64,000 nt of DNA. Source: Cupriavidus taiwanensis LMG 19424. Its GTDB lineage: Bacteria; Pseudomonadota; Gammaproteobacteria; Burkholderiales; Burkholderiaceae. The notes under the pieces were generated by a model, which worked only from the letters and a program-made list of their open reading frames with translations, searched no databases and was not told the origin of the DNA. Every line of letters begins with the position of its first letter. Position 1 is the first letter of the stretch. A program made the translations under genes and the position numbers. This document shows positions 26,508 through 35,216 of this stretch, piece by piece. The stretch is taken from the NCBI RefSeq assembly GCF_000069785.1, contig NC_010530.1, forward strand, positions 304,001 through 368,000, given 5' to 3'.

Positions 26508-28799
26508 CTATGCCACCTTGCGCACCGGCAGGCTGCGCACGCGCTTGCCGGTGGCGGCGAAGATCGCATTGCAGAGCGCGGGCGCAACGGGCGGCACCGG
26601 CGGCTCGCCCACGCCGCCCGGCGGCAGGTCATGGTTGTCGTTGACCAGGTGGGTGCGGATCACGCGCGGCGAGGCATGGTGGCGCAGCACTTCGTAATCG
26701 TGGAAGTTGCTCTGCAGCACGCGTCCCTTGTCGAAGGTGATCTCGCTCGCCAGTGCCAGGCTCAGGCCCATGATGGCGCCGCCTTCCATCTGCGCCCGGA
26801 TGCGGTCCGGGTGGATTTGCGGGCCGCAGTCCATCGCCATGTCCACTGACACCACGCGCACCTCGCCCTTCGTATCGACCGCCACCTCGACCACGGTGGC
26901 GGTGTAGCTCATAAAGCTGTAGCAGAACGCCAGGCCCAGCCCGTGGCCCTTGGGCAGCTTGCGGCCCCAGCCCGCGCCGCGGGTGGCGGCCTCGATCACC
27001 CCGCGCAGGCGGCCGGTGTCGTACGGATAGCGTTCGGGCGATTCGGTGTAGTTCCAGGTATCGGCCAGCGTGCCAGGGTCGATCTTGCGCGCGGGTCCGA
27101 TCAGGTCGAGTGCGAACTCCCGGTGGTCCTTGCCGGCGCGGTGCGCCAGCTCGGCGATAAAGCACTGGGCTGCGAACGCGTGCGGAATATTGGCCACCGA
27201 GCGGAACCAGCCGATGCGCGCATGCGCCGGCACTTCGGCGGTTTCCACGCGCACGTTGTCGATGCGGTAGGGCATGTTGATCGCCGACATGGCCGACTCG
27301 AACATCTGCTGGCCTTTCGCGCCCTCGGTGAACAGCGAGGCGATGGTCGGCGCGGCGCTGCGGTGCAGCCACGACTTGACCTGGCCCTGCCTGTCGACGA
27401 CAGCCTCCAGGCGCTCGGCCGAGACCGTGTGCAGGTAGTCGTGGCGGATGTCGTCGTCGCGCGTCCAGACCAGCTTGACCGGCGTGCCCTCGGGCATCGC
27501 CTGCGCGACGATGGCGGCCTCGTCGACAAAATCCGGCTTGGACTTGCGGCCAAAGCCGCCGCCCAGCAGCAGCACGTTCACCCTGACGTTGCCGGGCTGG
27601 AGCTCCAGGCGTTTGGCCACGGCCGCCTGCGCGGCAACCGGGTTCTGGATCGAGGTCCAGACCTCGGCGCTGCCGCCCCGGATCCGCACGGTGGCCACCG
27701 GCGGCTCCATCGACGCGTGGGCCAGGTGCGGCACGTAGTAGTCGGCGGCAAGGCGCTCGGCGGGCGGCGCCTGGTCCCAGGCGCGCTGCGCATCGCCCTG
27801 GTTGCGCACCGCCTTGCCCGGCGCACGTGACGCGGCCTCGAGCGTGCGGCGATACGCCACAGATTCGTAGCCGCCGTTGGGGCCGTCGTCCCATTCGATT
27901 TCCAGCGCGGCGCGGCCCTGCATGGCTGCCCAGGTATTGCGCGCGACCACCGCCACGCCGCCCAGCGGCTGGAAGGCGGGTGCGCCCTGGAAGGCGGGGA
28001 TTTCCACCACCTTCAAGACGCCGGGCAGCGCCAGCGCCTTGCGGCTGTCCACCCGGCGCAGCTTGCCGCCCACCACGGGCGGGCGCGCCACCACGGCGTA
28101 CACCATGCCGGGCAGGCGCAGGTCCATGCCATAGGTGGCGCGGCCCGTGCCGATGGCTTCCTGGTCGACTGGCCGTACCGCGTTCTTGCCGATATAGCGG
28201 AACCCGGTTCGGGGCTTGAGCCGCAGCGCATCGCCCTTGGGCACAGGCTGGCGCGCTGCGTCGGCGGCCAGCTCGCCGAAGCCGAGGCGGCGTCCGCTGG
28301 GCTGGTGAACGACTTCGTGCTGCACGGCCCGGACCTCGGACACCGGCACGGACCAGCGCGAAGCTGCAGCCGCTTCCAGCATGTGGCGCGCCGCCGCGCC
28401 GACGCGCCGCATCGGCATCAGGAAATGCCGCACGCTGCGCGAGCCGTCGACGTTCTGGTTGCCGTAGCGGGTCTCGTCGGCTTCGGCCTGGACCACCTTG
28501 ACGCGCTCCCAGCGGGCCTCCATCTCATCGGCCACCATCATCGGCAGGCTGGTGCGCACGCCGGTGCCCATCTCGGCGCGATGGGCCACGATGGTGACGG
28601 TACCGTCCGCGCCAATCGAGACGAACGCCAGCGGGTCGTCCACGGTGCCGCCAGGCATGCTGTCAGCACCAAACTTCTTCGGGGCCGGATCCGCGGCGCG
28701 GGCGACGGTCACCAGGCCGCCGCTGGTCACGGCCAGCGTCATCAGGCCTAGGCTGCCGCGCAGGAATTCGCGGCGCGAAAGTCGAGCAATCCCGTCCAT
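26508..28799 (-). CDS. Molybdenum hydroxylase large subunit (isoquinoline 1-oxidoreductase beta-like)
   Basis: The 763-residue molybdopterin-binding subunit belongs to the xanthine oxidase family, in the IorB-like periplasmic branch. It starts with a twin-arginine signal (SRREFLRGSLGLMTLAVTSG). The family landmarks are YGMDLRLPGMVYAVVARPP, LLGGGFGRKSKPDFVDEA, ARIGWFRSVANIPHAFA and the C-terminal GGVGEPPVPPVAPALCNAI, which holds the conserved active-site Glu (GEP). These enzymes hydroxylate N-heterocycles or aldehydes; the exact substrate is unknown. ATG 28799 directly follows the TAA of the small subunit, with AAGGAGG upstream. No FAD subunit or cytochrome subunit is adjacent, which fits the two-subunit type. 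Confidence 0.9.
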   Translation of the reverse strand: MDGIARLSRREFLRGSLGLMTLAVTSGGLVTVARAADPAPKKFGADSMPGGTVDDPLAFVSIGADGTVTIVAHRAEMGTGVRTSLPMMVADEMEARWERVKVVQAEADETRYGNQNVDGSRSVRHFLMPMRRVGAAARHMLEAAAASRWSVPVSEVRAVQHEVVHQPSGRRLGFGELAADAARQPVPKGDALRLKPRTGFRYIGKNAVRPVDQEAIGTGRATYGMDLRLPGMVYAVVARPPVVGGKLRRVDSRKALALPGVLKVVEIPAFQGAPAFQPLGGVAVVARNTWAAMQGRAALEIEWDDGPNGGYESVAYRRTLEAASRAPGKAVRNQGDAQRAWDQAPPAERLAADYYVPHLAHASMEPPVATVRIRGGSAEVWTSIQNPVAAQAAVAKRLELQPGNVRVNVLLLGGGFGRKSKPDFVDEAAIVAQAMPEGTPVKLVWTRDDDIRHDYLHTVSAERLEAVVDRQGQVKSWLHRSAAPTIASLFTEGAKGQQMFESAMSAINMPYRIDNVRVETAEVPAHARIGWFRSVANIPHAFAAQCFIAELAHRAGKDHREFALDLIGPARKIDPGTLADTWNYTESPERYPYDTGRLRGVIEAATRGAGWGRKLPKGHGLGLAFCYSFMSYTATVVEVAVDTKGEVRVVSVDMAMDCGPQIHPDRIRAQMEGGAIMGLSLALASEITFDKGRVLQSNFHDYEVLRHHASPRVIRTHLVNDNHDLPPGGVGEPPVPPVAPALCNAIFAATGKRVRSLPVRKVA

Positions 28800-29270
28800 T
28801 TACTGGCCTCCTTGCGCCAGGCGGCCGGCCGCCTGCCGGATCGCGGCACGGATGCGCGGATAGGTGCCGCAGCGGCAGATGTTGCCGCTCATGGCTTCGT
28901 CGATCTGCCGGTCGGTCGGCGCCGGCGTGGTCTTGAGCAGGCTGACCGCGGTCATGATCTGCCCGGCCTGGCAATAGCCGCACTGGGCCACGTTATGCTG
29001 GATCCACGCCTGCTGCACTGCCTGGCCTACGCGGTCGCTTTCCATGCCTTCGATGGTGGCGACGGATCGTCCCGCGACGGCCGACACCGGCGTCACGCAG
29101 GCGCGGATCGCGGTGCCATCCACGTGCACGGTGCAGGCGCCGCACAGCGCCATGCCGCAGCCGAACTTGGTGCCGGTCATTCCCAGTTCATCGCGCAACG
29201 CCCACAGCAGCGGCATCTCGCCGGGCACGTCGACGTCCTTGGGCTGGCCGTTGACCTGGAATCTAGTCAT
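28800..29270 (-). CDS. Molybdenum hydroxylase [2Fe-2S] subunit (isoquinoline 1-oxidoreductase alpha-like)
   Basis: The 156-residue electron-transfer subunit carries two [2Fe-2S] clusters. The N-terminal plant-type ferredoxin cluster is seen as [18 protein letters not shown], with a further Cys in AIRACVTPV. The C-terminal cluster is seen as [11 protein letters not shown] and [15 protein letters not shown]. It has no signal peptide of its own and probably rides out with the Tat-tagged large subunit. ATG 29270 is preceded by AAGGAG at a good distance. The large subunit gene starts immediately after its stop. A 31-bp motif shared with the lysR promoter lies about 100 bases upstream. Confidence 0.92.
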   Translation of the reverse strand: MTRFQVNGQPKDVDVPGEMPLLWALRDELGMTGTKFGCGMALCGACTVHVDGTAIRACVTPVSAVAGRSVATIEGMESDRVGQAVQQAWIQHNVAQCGYCQAGQIMTAVSLLKTTPAPTDRQIDEAMSGNICRCGTYPRIRAAIRQAAGRLAQGGQ

Positions 29271-29370
29271 GGGGAAACTCCTTGTGAAGACCATGGCACG
29301 GTGTCATGCCGATGGGCGCGGTTGCGCGGCTCGTGTCAGGCCAACATTGTCGTCAAGATCGCCGTGCTGG

Positions 29371-29401
29371 ATTGATTAGTACGGCTTATAGGCCCTTTAA
29401 G
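29371..29401. promoter_or_regulatory. Candidate LysR operator, copy 2 (upstream of the hydroxylase operon)
   Basis: A 31-bp sequence containing ATTGATTAGT, CTTATA and CTTTAAG at the same spacing as the site at 25008-25038 (25 of 31 identical). It lies about 100 bases upstream of the [2Fe-2S] subunit start and overlaps the last bases of the diguanylate cyclase gene. The shared motif links the LysR regulator to the hydroxylase operon. Confidence 0.55.
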
Positions 29402-31137
29402 TTCCGGTGATGCGAGGCAACGTTGCCCGACTCATGCGCCACCACCTGGTTGCGGCCGTTGGCCTTGGCTGCATACAGGCGCCGGTCGGCGGCCATCAGC
29501 AGGGCATCGAGACTGCCCGGCACGCCCGGCGCGCTCCCGGCCACGCCGAACGAGGCGGTGAAGCGCATGGGCTCGTTACAAAGCGCATCGGCTGCCGGAT
29601 CGCAGCGCAGCCGCTCCAGCCTTTGCCTCAGGTTCCCGGCCACCGCGGCGGCATCGTCGACGCCGGTCCCCGGCAGCAGTACCGCGAATTCCTCGCCGCC
29701 AAGCCGCGCGGGCAGGTCGTCCTTGCGCACGCCGCTGCGCAGCGCGGCAGCCACCGCGCGCAGCACCACGTCTCCGCTGGCATGTCCCCAGCGATCATTG
29801 ATGGCCTTGAAATGGTCGATGTCCAGCATCACCACGGCGATTGGCCGCTGTTCCGCCGCGCAGCGCGCCGCTTCGGCCGCGAACCGCGCGGCGAAGACAC
29901 GGCGGTTGGCCAGCCCGGTCAGCGCGTCGGTTTCCGCCAGGGTGCGCAGCGCCTCGCCGCGCGCCAGATAGTGCCGGAACAGGCTGTGCACGACCGCGAG
30001 CGTGGCACAAAGCAGGATGCCCAGCGCGGCCGCGCCCGCGCCAATGACGCCGCTCAGCCGTGCGGCGCCGGCCAGCCACAGCTGGTTCACCGGAATCTCG
30101 TCGACCATCGCCAGCCCGCCATTGCGGAGCCGGCGGAACATCAGGTCGTTGCCGCCGCCGCTCACGCTGGTCAACAGGCCGGCATCGGCGTGGAAGACCG
30201 CGTCCAGCGTCGCGGCTGGCCATGGCCCGGACAGCGCCGCCTGCATGGTTTCGCCGGCGCGCACATTGCGCGCGCTGGCGCCGATCAGCCTGCCTTCCCG
30301 GTCGACCAGGTAGCTGCTGGCGTCGGGGAAGGGGGCGGCGCTGAGCTGGTCATCCAGACTGCGCTGGGGCAGTTCGAGGATGGCCACGCCCCGCAAATCG
30401 CTGCCGGCATAGACTGGCACGCTCAGGAACAAGGAGACCTGGTCGCGCTCGGACGTGGCCGGCGCGATGCGCCATTGCACCTGTCGGCCAGGGTTGCGTG
30501 CGGGCAGGCTGTCGTGGAAGTAGGGGGCGGCGGCAAGGCGGTGCACGGCCGGTGCGACCTGCTGTGGCGGAATCGAGGGGTAGGCCGTCAGCACGCCGTT
30601 GCGCGAGACATAGGCGATGCGCCGCCGTATCCCGGATTCCTGCGGCGCCGCGCTCAGCAGATGGCTGAGCGAGCGCGCCACGTCTACGTCGGCCGCGAGC
30701 CGCGCTTCGTTCCGCTCGAAGCCCTCCAGCCCGCTCAGCGCCGCGGCGCCAACGCCGTACACCGCCGCCGCGTCATGCGCGGGCACCGGCCACACCGGCT
30801 CGTCGCGACGCGCCAGCGTGGCGCGCAGCGCTGCATCCGGCCTGCCAGGCGTGCTTGCCTGGATCTGCAGCAGGTGTTCCGCGAAATTCCGCACACCGAG
30901 CAAGCGCTCGGCCTCGCGTTGCAGCAGCGCATCCATGCTCTGCGCGCGCACCGCCTGCATATGCCGCAGGGTTTCGATCTCGCGGTCCTGCGACAGCTGC
31001 AGCCCCCGCCACAGAAGCAGCACGAGCAGCATGACGGACAGCGAGAACGACGCCACGACGAAGCGGTGCGGCCGGCTGGCCAGCAGCTGCCAGGCGTGCC
31101 CGGATAACCGATGGAGCGTCGGCAAGAGGCGGGTCAT
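29386..31137 (-). CDS. Membrane diguanylate cyclase with periplasmic sensor domain (GGDEF)
   Basis: The 583-residue protein makes the second messenger c-di-GMP. A transmembrane helix (about 27-45, FVVASFSLSVMLLVLLLW) leads into a periplasmic region of about 300 residues with dCache-like features, then a second helix (about 350-375). The cytoplasmic GGDEF domain covers about 395-565. It has DALTGLANRR, VVMLDIDHFKAINDRWGHASG and an intact active site GGEEF. The inhibitory I-site RKDD lies exactly five residues before GGEEF, so product feedback is expected. No EAL domain is present. It is upstream of the hydroxylase genes on the same strand but probably unrelated to them. Confidence 0.92.
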   Translation of the reverse strand: MTRLLPTLHRLSGHAWQLLASRPHRFVVASFSLSVMLLVLLLWRGLQLSQDREIETLRHMQAVRAQSMDALLQREAERLLGVRNFAEHLLQIQASTPGRPDAALRATLARRDEPVWPVPAHDAAAVYGVGAAALSGLEGFERNEARLAADVDVARSLSHLLSAAPQESGIRRRIAYVSRNGVLTAYPSIPPQQVAPAVHRLAAAPYFHDSLPARNPGRQVQWRIAPATSERDQVSLFLSVPVYAGSDLRGVAILELPQRSLDDQLSAAPFPDASSYLVDREGRLIGASARNVRAGETMQAALSGPWPAATLDAVFHADAGLLTSVSGGGNDLMFRRLRNGGLAMVDEIPVNQLWLAGAARLSGVIGAGAAALGILLCATLAVVHSLFRHYLARGEALRTLAETDALTGLANRRVFAARFAAEAARCAAEQRPIAVVMLDIDHFKAINDRWGHASGDVVLRAVAAALRSGVRKDDLPARLGGEEFAVLLPGTGVDDAAAVAGNLRQRLERLRCDPAADALCNEPMRFTASFGVAGSAPGVPGSLDALLMAADRRLYAAKANGRNQVVAHESGNVASHHRNLKGL

Positions 31138-31212
31138 GCTGGCGCCGGCATGGGCTTTTGCCGCGGCTGCGCGGACGCCGGCATCAGCATCCGACCGCAG
31201 TGCGCAGGCGCT

Positions 31213-32868
31213 TCAGCCCTCGCCGCGCTGCTGTGTGGCTGGCGTGGCGGGGGATGCATGCCATTGGTCGGCCGGCACCGTCACCGGCTCCTTCGGTTGC
31301 AGCACGAAATGCGGCGACATGATCTGGACGTTGTGGCGATTGAACTCGTCCTGGATCGCCGCGTGCAGCGTGGACAGGGCGAAGAAGCGGCGGCGCGGGT
31401 CTTCGATGGCGAAGAACAGCTCGTATTCGACGTAGAAGTCCGACAGCCCGCGCTGGAGCACGAAGGGCGCGGTGGCCGGGTCCAGCCCGGGCACTTCGCG
31501 CACGGCATTGAGCAGCATCGCATGGACCTGGCGCCACGGGGTGTCATAGCCGATCGTCACCGCCGTAGACAGCAGGGCCGCGCCGCCCTGGTGGATGTCG
31601 CCGGAGCGCGAATAGTTGTGGACGGCGCTGCCGACCACGACGGCGTTCGGCAGCGTCACCTGCTCCCGGCGCAGGTTGACCAGCCGGACCGACAGCGGAC
31701 CCAGGCTCTCGACCCATCCCACGGTATCGCCGATGCTGACCATGTCGCCCACGCGCAGCGCGCGCGCATACACCAGCACCATGCCGCTCATCAGCTGGTT
31801 TACGACATTGGCCGAGCCAAGGGTCAGCATGAAGCCGAGCAGTACGGAAACGCCCTTGAACACGTCGCTCTGCGACCCGGGAATGTAGGGATAGGCAAAG
31901 GTAAAGCCCAGCGCCCATACCAGCACCGTGGCCAGGCGGCGCGTCGCGGGCACCGTCTCCGGATGCAGGCCGGGCACCGTGAGGTTGCCGCGCTCGGTGG
32001 CCGTGAACACGCTCGACACCACCGCCTGCACGCCACGCGTGATGAACAGGATGATGGCGACCACCAGCACGCCCGGAATGGCGCCGACCGCGGCGCTGCC
32101 GATGCCTTCCAGCAGCCGCCACAGGTAGGCGCCCATGCGCTCGCCCAGCGGGTGCGTCAGCGGAAACTGCAGCAGCGCGAATTCCAGCCAGACAAAGGCC
32201 ACCAGCGCGAACAGCGCCACCGCCAGGATGCGTACGATGCGGTCGGTCAGCTGGTAGAGCGCGGCGGTCCAGTCGAAGCCGTTTGCGGTGCGCGCCTTCA
32301 GGTGCCGCTGCAGCGAGGCGTCCACCACGCGCCCCAGCAGGCGCCGGGTCTTCGTCAGCGCCCAGCCCAGCAATACCGCGACCGCCAGCGCGCCGCCAGC
32401 GCGCAAGGTGCCGCGAATCAGCGTGGGCCAGTGCTGTTGCTGGCGGCGGGCGGCGACGGCATGGCCGACGTGATCGACCGTCTGCCGGACCAGCGCCTCG
32501 AGCGAGGCGGCCTTGTCCTCGGGATCGCGGTCACCTTCCACCACGGCCAGCAGCAGCCGCTCGCCGATATAGATGGCTTCGCCGTGCTGGCCGGCAAGCT
32601 CCCCCGGGCTGGTGCGCACGGGCTGGCGCAGGTCGGACGGGGTCAGGGCTTCGAAGCGGTCGTGCGCGCGCCGGGCGCGCACTTCCGGCGTGACGCCTGC
32701 GAGCGTTGCGCGCAGCACCACGATCGGGCGATTCATCAGGCGGACTTCGGCCGGCGCGGCTTCTGCTTCGGCGGCGGGATCGGGCGCGGCCCGGGCCGCG
32801 GCGATACCGAGCCACAGCAGGATGGCCAGCGCCAGCAGCCGCCGCATCAGCAAGAACACCATCGTCAT
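31213..32868 (-). CDS. MscS-like mechanosensitive ion channel with large N-terminal region
   Basis: The 551-residue protein is longer than E. coli MscS (286 aa). It begins with a signal peptide (FLLMRRLLALAILLWLG, ending near AARA), followed by a periplasmic region of about 100 residues, then several membrane helices from about 150. The MscS core is visible at about 350-520: the pore-lining helix VLLGFMLTLGSANVVNQLMS, the beta domain with ALRVGDMVSIGDTVGWVESL, and VTLPNAVVVGSAVHNYSRSG. The C-terminal alpha-beta domain ends near PHFVLQPKEPVT. ATG 32868 was chosen for the signal peptide. It may protect against osmotic downshift; no ligand-binding domain is recognised. Confidence 0.88.
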   Translation of the reverse strand: MTMVFLLMRRLLALAILLWLGIAAARAAPDPAAEAEAAPAEVRLMNRPIVVLRATLAGVTPEVRARRAHDRFEALTPSDLRQPVRTSPGELAGQHGEAIYIGERLLLAVVEGDRDPEDKAASLEALVRQTVDHVGHAVAARRQQQHWPTLIRGTLRAGGALAVAVLLGWALTKTRRLLGRVVDASLQRHLKARTANGFDWTAALYQLTDRIVRILAVALFALVAFVWLEFALLQFPLTHPLGERMGAYLWRLLEGIGSAAVGAIPGVLVVAIILFITRGVQAVVSSVFTATERGNLTVPGLHPETVPATRRLATVLVWALGFTFAYPYIPGSQSDVFKGVSVLLGFMLTLGSANVVNQLMSGMVLVYARALRVGDMVSIGDTVGWVESLGPLSVRLVNLRREQVTLPNAVVVGSAVHNYSRSGDIHQGGAALLSTAVTIGYDTPWRQVHAMLLNAVREVPGLDPATAPFVLQRGLSDFYVEYELFFAIEDPRRRFFALSTLHAAIQDEFNRHNVQIMSPHFVLQPKEPVTVPADQWHASPATPATQQRGEG

Positions 32869-33381
32869 CCGACGCTCGTGGGGTTTGGGAAACGGCGGTG
32901 CCACCGCCGCGTGCGTTCCCCATCCATGCGGGCCGGGGACAGAGTTGCATGCATGGTTACAGCTTGCGTTTTATCGCGGAAGTGAAATTTTTCGGCGGCG
33001 AGCTTTAGAAAAATCGGTGGCTGCGCCGTGGCGCGCCGGGTAACTGTCGGGGCTGGAACCGGTACGCGGGACGACGGCCGCATTCGCGCGGGCATGTTGC
33101 TGTTGTGGGGCGTCGCCGCGACCGTGCGCAATCTGCTGGCCGGCCGCCAGGTGGCCCGCTTCGAGCGCTCAGGTGGCGACCATGCCGTCGTGCAAATCAG
33201 AATGAAATGCCGTCTAATTGCCTGCGTGGCCGGCCCACCGACCCCGCGGCGTTGCTGTCAAAACAGGCTGTCGTCGCCTAGTATGGATGCGCATGGCACT
33301 CGGCCGGTCCGCGTTTTCACCAGGCCTCGACGTGGGCTTCCGGCCGTGCCACGGCAGTTCTACGTCTGCAGGAGGGAATCC
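32869..33381. other. Intergenic region between the MscS-like gene and the patatin gene
   Basis: These 513 bases separate two divergent genes. A frame continuous with the patatin gene is open from 33028, and an ATG occurs at 33283, but that extension has no family likeness and lacks a ribosome binding site. I find no RNA gene, repeat or convincing promoter pair; promoters for both flanking genes must lie here. Confidence 0.5.
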
Positions 33382-34449
33382 TTGGACGAGTCGGCTCCGG
33401 ACCGTTTCCAGATCCTCGCGCTCTCGGGCGGCGGCTTTCGCGGTCTGTACACGGCCAGGCTGCTTGCCGATTTCGAGGAGGAGATCGGCGCCCCGATTGC
33501 GACCCGCTTCGACCTGATCGCCGGGACCTCGATCGGCGGGGTCATTGCGCTGGCCCTGGCGCTGGAGCTGCCGGCCAGCCGCATCGTGGATCTGCTGACG
33601 CGGCACGGCGAGCAGATCTTCCAGCGGCGCTGGTCGCTTGCCGGCATCTGGCGCGCCCCGTTCGGCTCGCGCCGCCTGCTCGAGCTGCTTGGCGCCGAGC
33701 ACCTCTTCGGCGACCGCCTGCTGGGTGCCTGCGCGCATCGGGTGGTCATACCCGCCATCAACTATTCCACCGGCCGGCCGCAGATCTTCAAGACGCCGCA
33801 TCACGTCAATTTCAAGCGCGACCACAAATTTCGCATCGTCGATATCGCGATGGCAACCAGCGCCGCGCCGGCCTACTTCGCGCGCTATACGTTCAACCAT
33901 AACCAGTTCGTCGACGGCGGGCTTTACGCCAATGCCCCGGGCCTGCTGGCCGTGCACGAAGCGCAATACTCGCTGCTTCGGTCTCCCGCCGATGTGCACG
34001 TCATGGCGATCGGAACGATGTCGTCAAAATTCACCGTGAACCCGCGCCGCAATCGCGAGGGCGGCACCTACGACTGGGGCGGCATCAATCCCGCCAACAT
34101 GCCCAGGCGCTTGTTCGGCCTGTCGATATCGGTCCAGGAAGCGCTGAGCGACTTCATGCTGTCGCACCTGCTGCCCGGGCGCTACGTGCTGGTCGACGAT
34201 GATCTCACCGACCAGCGCGCCCGTGCGGTCGGCATGGACAAGGCCGACCAGGCGGCCAGGGAGGTGCTGCTGGGCGCGGCCTCGGAGCGGTCGAAGATCT
34301 GCATCGGCAGCCGGGAGTTCCAGCCGTTCCTGCGGCATCTCGCGCCGGCGCCGACGTTCTTCTACGGCGAGAACGAGAATGCGGCCACGTTCTCGCGCCG
34401 GCTCCCAGGGGGCACGGCGCGGGTGCACATGGTGTCGCCGACGCGATAG
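33382..34449 (+). CDS. Patatin-like phospholipase, CapV-like (orphan)
   Basis: From TTG 33382 the product is 355 residues and starts just before the catalytic core, DRFQILALSGGGFRGLYTAR. The oxyanion motif is GGGFRG, the nucleophile Ser lies in GTSIGG (about residue 50), and the catalytic Asp in DGGLYANAP (about 180). This core, with RFDLIAGTSIGGVIALALAL, closely resembles CapV, the cyclic-nucleotide-activated phospholipase of CBASS anti-phage systems, and the length is right. No CD-NTase, E1/E2 or JAB gene is nearby. The TTG start is chosen because GCAGGAGGG lies just upstream; an ATG at 33283 would add a tail with no family match. It is convergent, six bases from the receiver-like gene. Confidence 0.85.
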   Translation: MDESAPDRFQILALSGGGFRGLYTARLLADFEEEIGAPIATRFDLIAGTSIGGVIALALALELPASRIVDLLTRHGEQIFQRRWSLAGIWRAPFGSRRLLELLGAEHLFGDRLLGACAHRVVIPAINYSTGRPQIFKTPHHVNFKRDHKFRIVDIAMATSAAPAYFARYTFNHNQFVDGGLYANAPGLLAVHEAQYSLLRSPADVHVMAIGTMSSKFTVNPRRNREGGTYDWGGINPANMPRRLFGLSISVQEALSDFMLSHLLPGRYVLVDDDLTDQRARAVGMDKADQAAREVLLGAASERSKICIGSREFQPFLRHLAPAPTFFYGENENAATFSRRLPGGTARVHMVSPTR

Positions 34450-34455
34450 CGCAGC

Positions 34456-34965
34456 TTATGCAAGCGCGTGGAAGGGGCGCCGAAAGCCGGCCGGCGCGAT
34501 GTCAGGCACAGGTTGAGCCGCCGCGGGCGGGGCCGGCGCAGCAAGCGGCAGGTCCAGCAGTGCGCGCACGTCCCGTTCGATTGCCGCGAGCGAGGCGGAG
34601 CGGCACAGGGTGCGGGCAAAGCGCGCGTCCAGGCCTGGCGGCAGGCGCAGCCACATGTTTTCCGAGATCAGCAGCAGGCGCCGCGGCCTGAGCACGAGGC
34701 TGGCCAGCCGCAGCTGGTTCCAGCCCGCGGCAAGGTCCGGGGGCATGCCGAACACCAGCAACGCCGGTGCCGGCAGGCGCAGGTTGCGCGCCGCCAGCGC
34801 ATCGGTCTCCAGCGCTTCCACCTGGCCAATGCCCGGTATCTCGCCGAGCAGGCGCGACACGCCGTGCCGGTACATGGGCATGTCGTCGATGACCACGGCA
34901 TGCGCCGCGCGGCCGTCTTCCAGCACCTGCGACAGGGCCGGCGTTCCACGGTGAGTCCAGCTCAT
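34456..34965 (-). CDS. Receiver-like protein lacking the phospho-acceptor Asp
   Basis: A 169-residue protein that looks like a NarL-type receiver domain standing alone. The acidic pair is present in AHAVVIDDMPMYRHGVSRLL (about 25-45). Where the phosphorylated Asp should be, the strand reads ALLVFGMPPDL, so Asp is replaced by Phe. RRLLLISENMW fits the switch Ser/Thr strand, and the expected Lys strand reads LCRSAS. No DNA-binding domain follows; the C-terminus is an Ala/Pro-rich tail. ATG 34965 is set by GGAGG five bases upstream, although the frame stays open to 35145. The role is unknown; it may be a phosphorylation-independent binding partner. Confidence 0.65.
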   Translation of the reverse strand: MSWTHRGTPALSQVLEDGRAAHAVVIDDMPMYRHGVSRLLGEIPGIGQVEALETDALAARNLRLPAPALLVFGMPPDLAAGWNQLRLASLVLRPRRLLLISENMWLRLPPGLDARFARTLCRSASLAAIERDVRALLDLPLAAPAPPAAAQPVPDIAPAGFRRPFHALA

Positions 34966-35157
34966 CTCTACCTCCATTTGTCTGGCGATGGCTGCATGGC
35001 CAGCGCTTTTCATCGGAACCAGCAAAGGGGATGCCAGCACCGCAAGGCGCGAATCGGCGCTACCGGGGCGGCGCCAGGAGCCAGCCGCGGCACGGGTTTG
35101 CGGCGAGGGGCCCGATGCGGTCATGTCCGCGCGCGCGGTGGGCACCAGGCCGGCAGG

Positions 35158-35183
35158 CGTTACGTGTAACGTAACGTGTTACG
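35158..35183. promoter_or_regulatory. Candidate operator with paired TTAC/GTAA half-sites
   Basis: A 26-bp region contains two adjacent 12-mers, TTACGTGTAACG and TAACGTGTTACG, identical at 10 of 12 positions and each nearly palindromic. Such GTTAC/GTAAC symmetry is typical of TetR-type operators. It lies about 195 bases upstream of the receiver-like gene and just past the 3' end of the PPTase gene, in a 251-bp gap that holds no other recognisable feature. Confidence 0.4.
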
Positions 35184-35216
35184 CCGCCGGAACCCCCGGG
35201 CGAATGGCAACGCCGC

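Noticed and set aside
33382..34965. A complete CBASS defence operon
   Set aside because: Only the CapV-like effector is present; no CD-NTase, E1/E2-like, JAB or HORMA/TRIP13 gene lies on either side.
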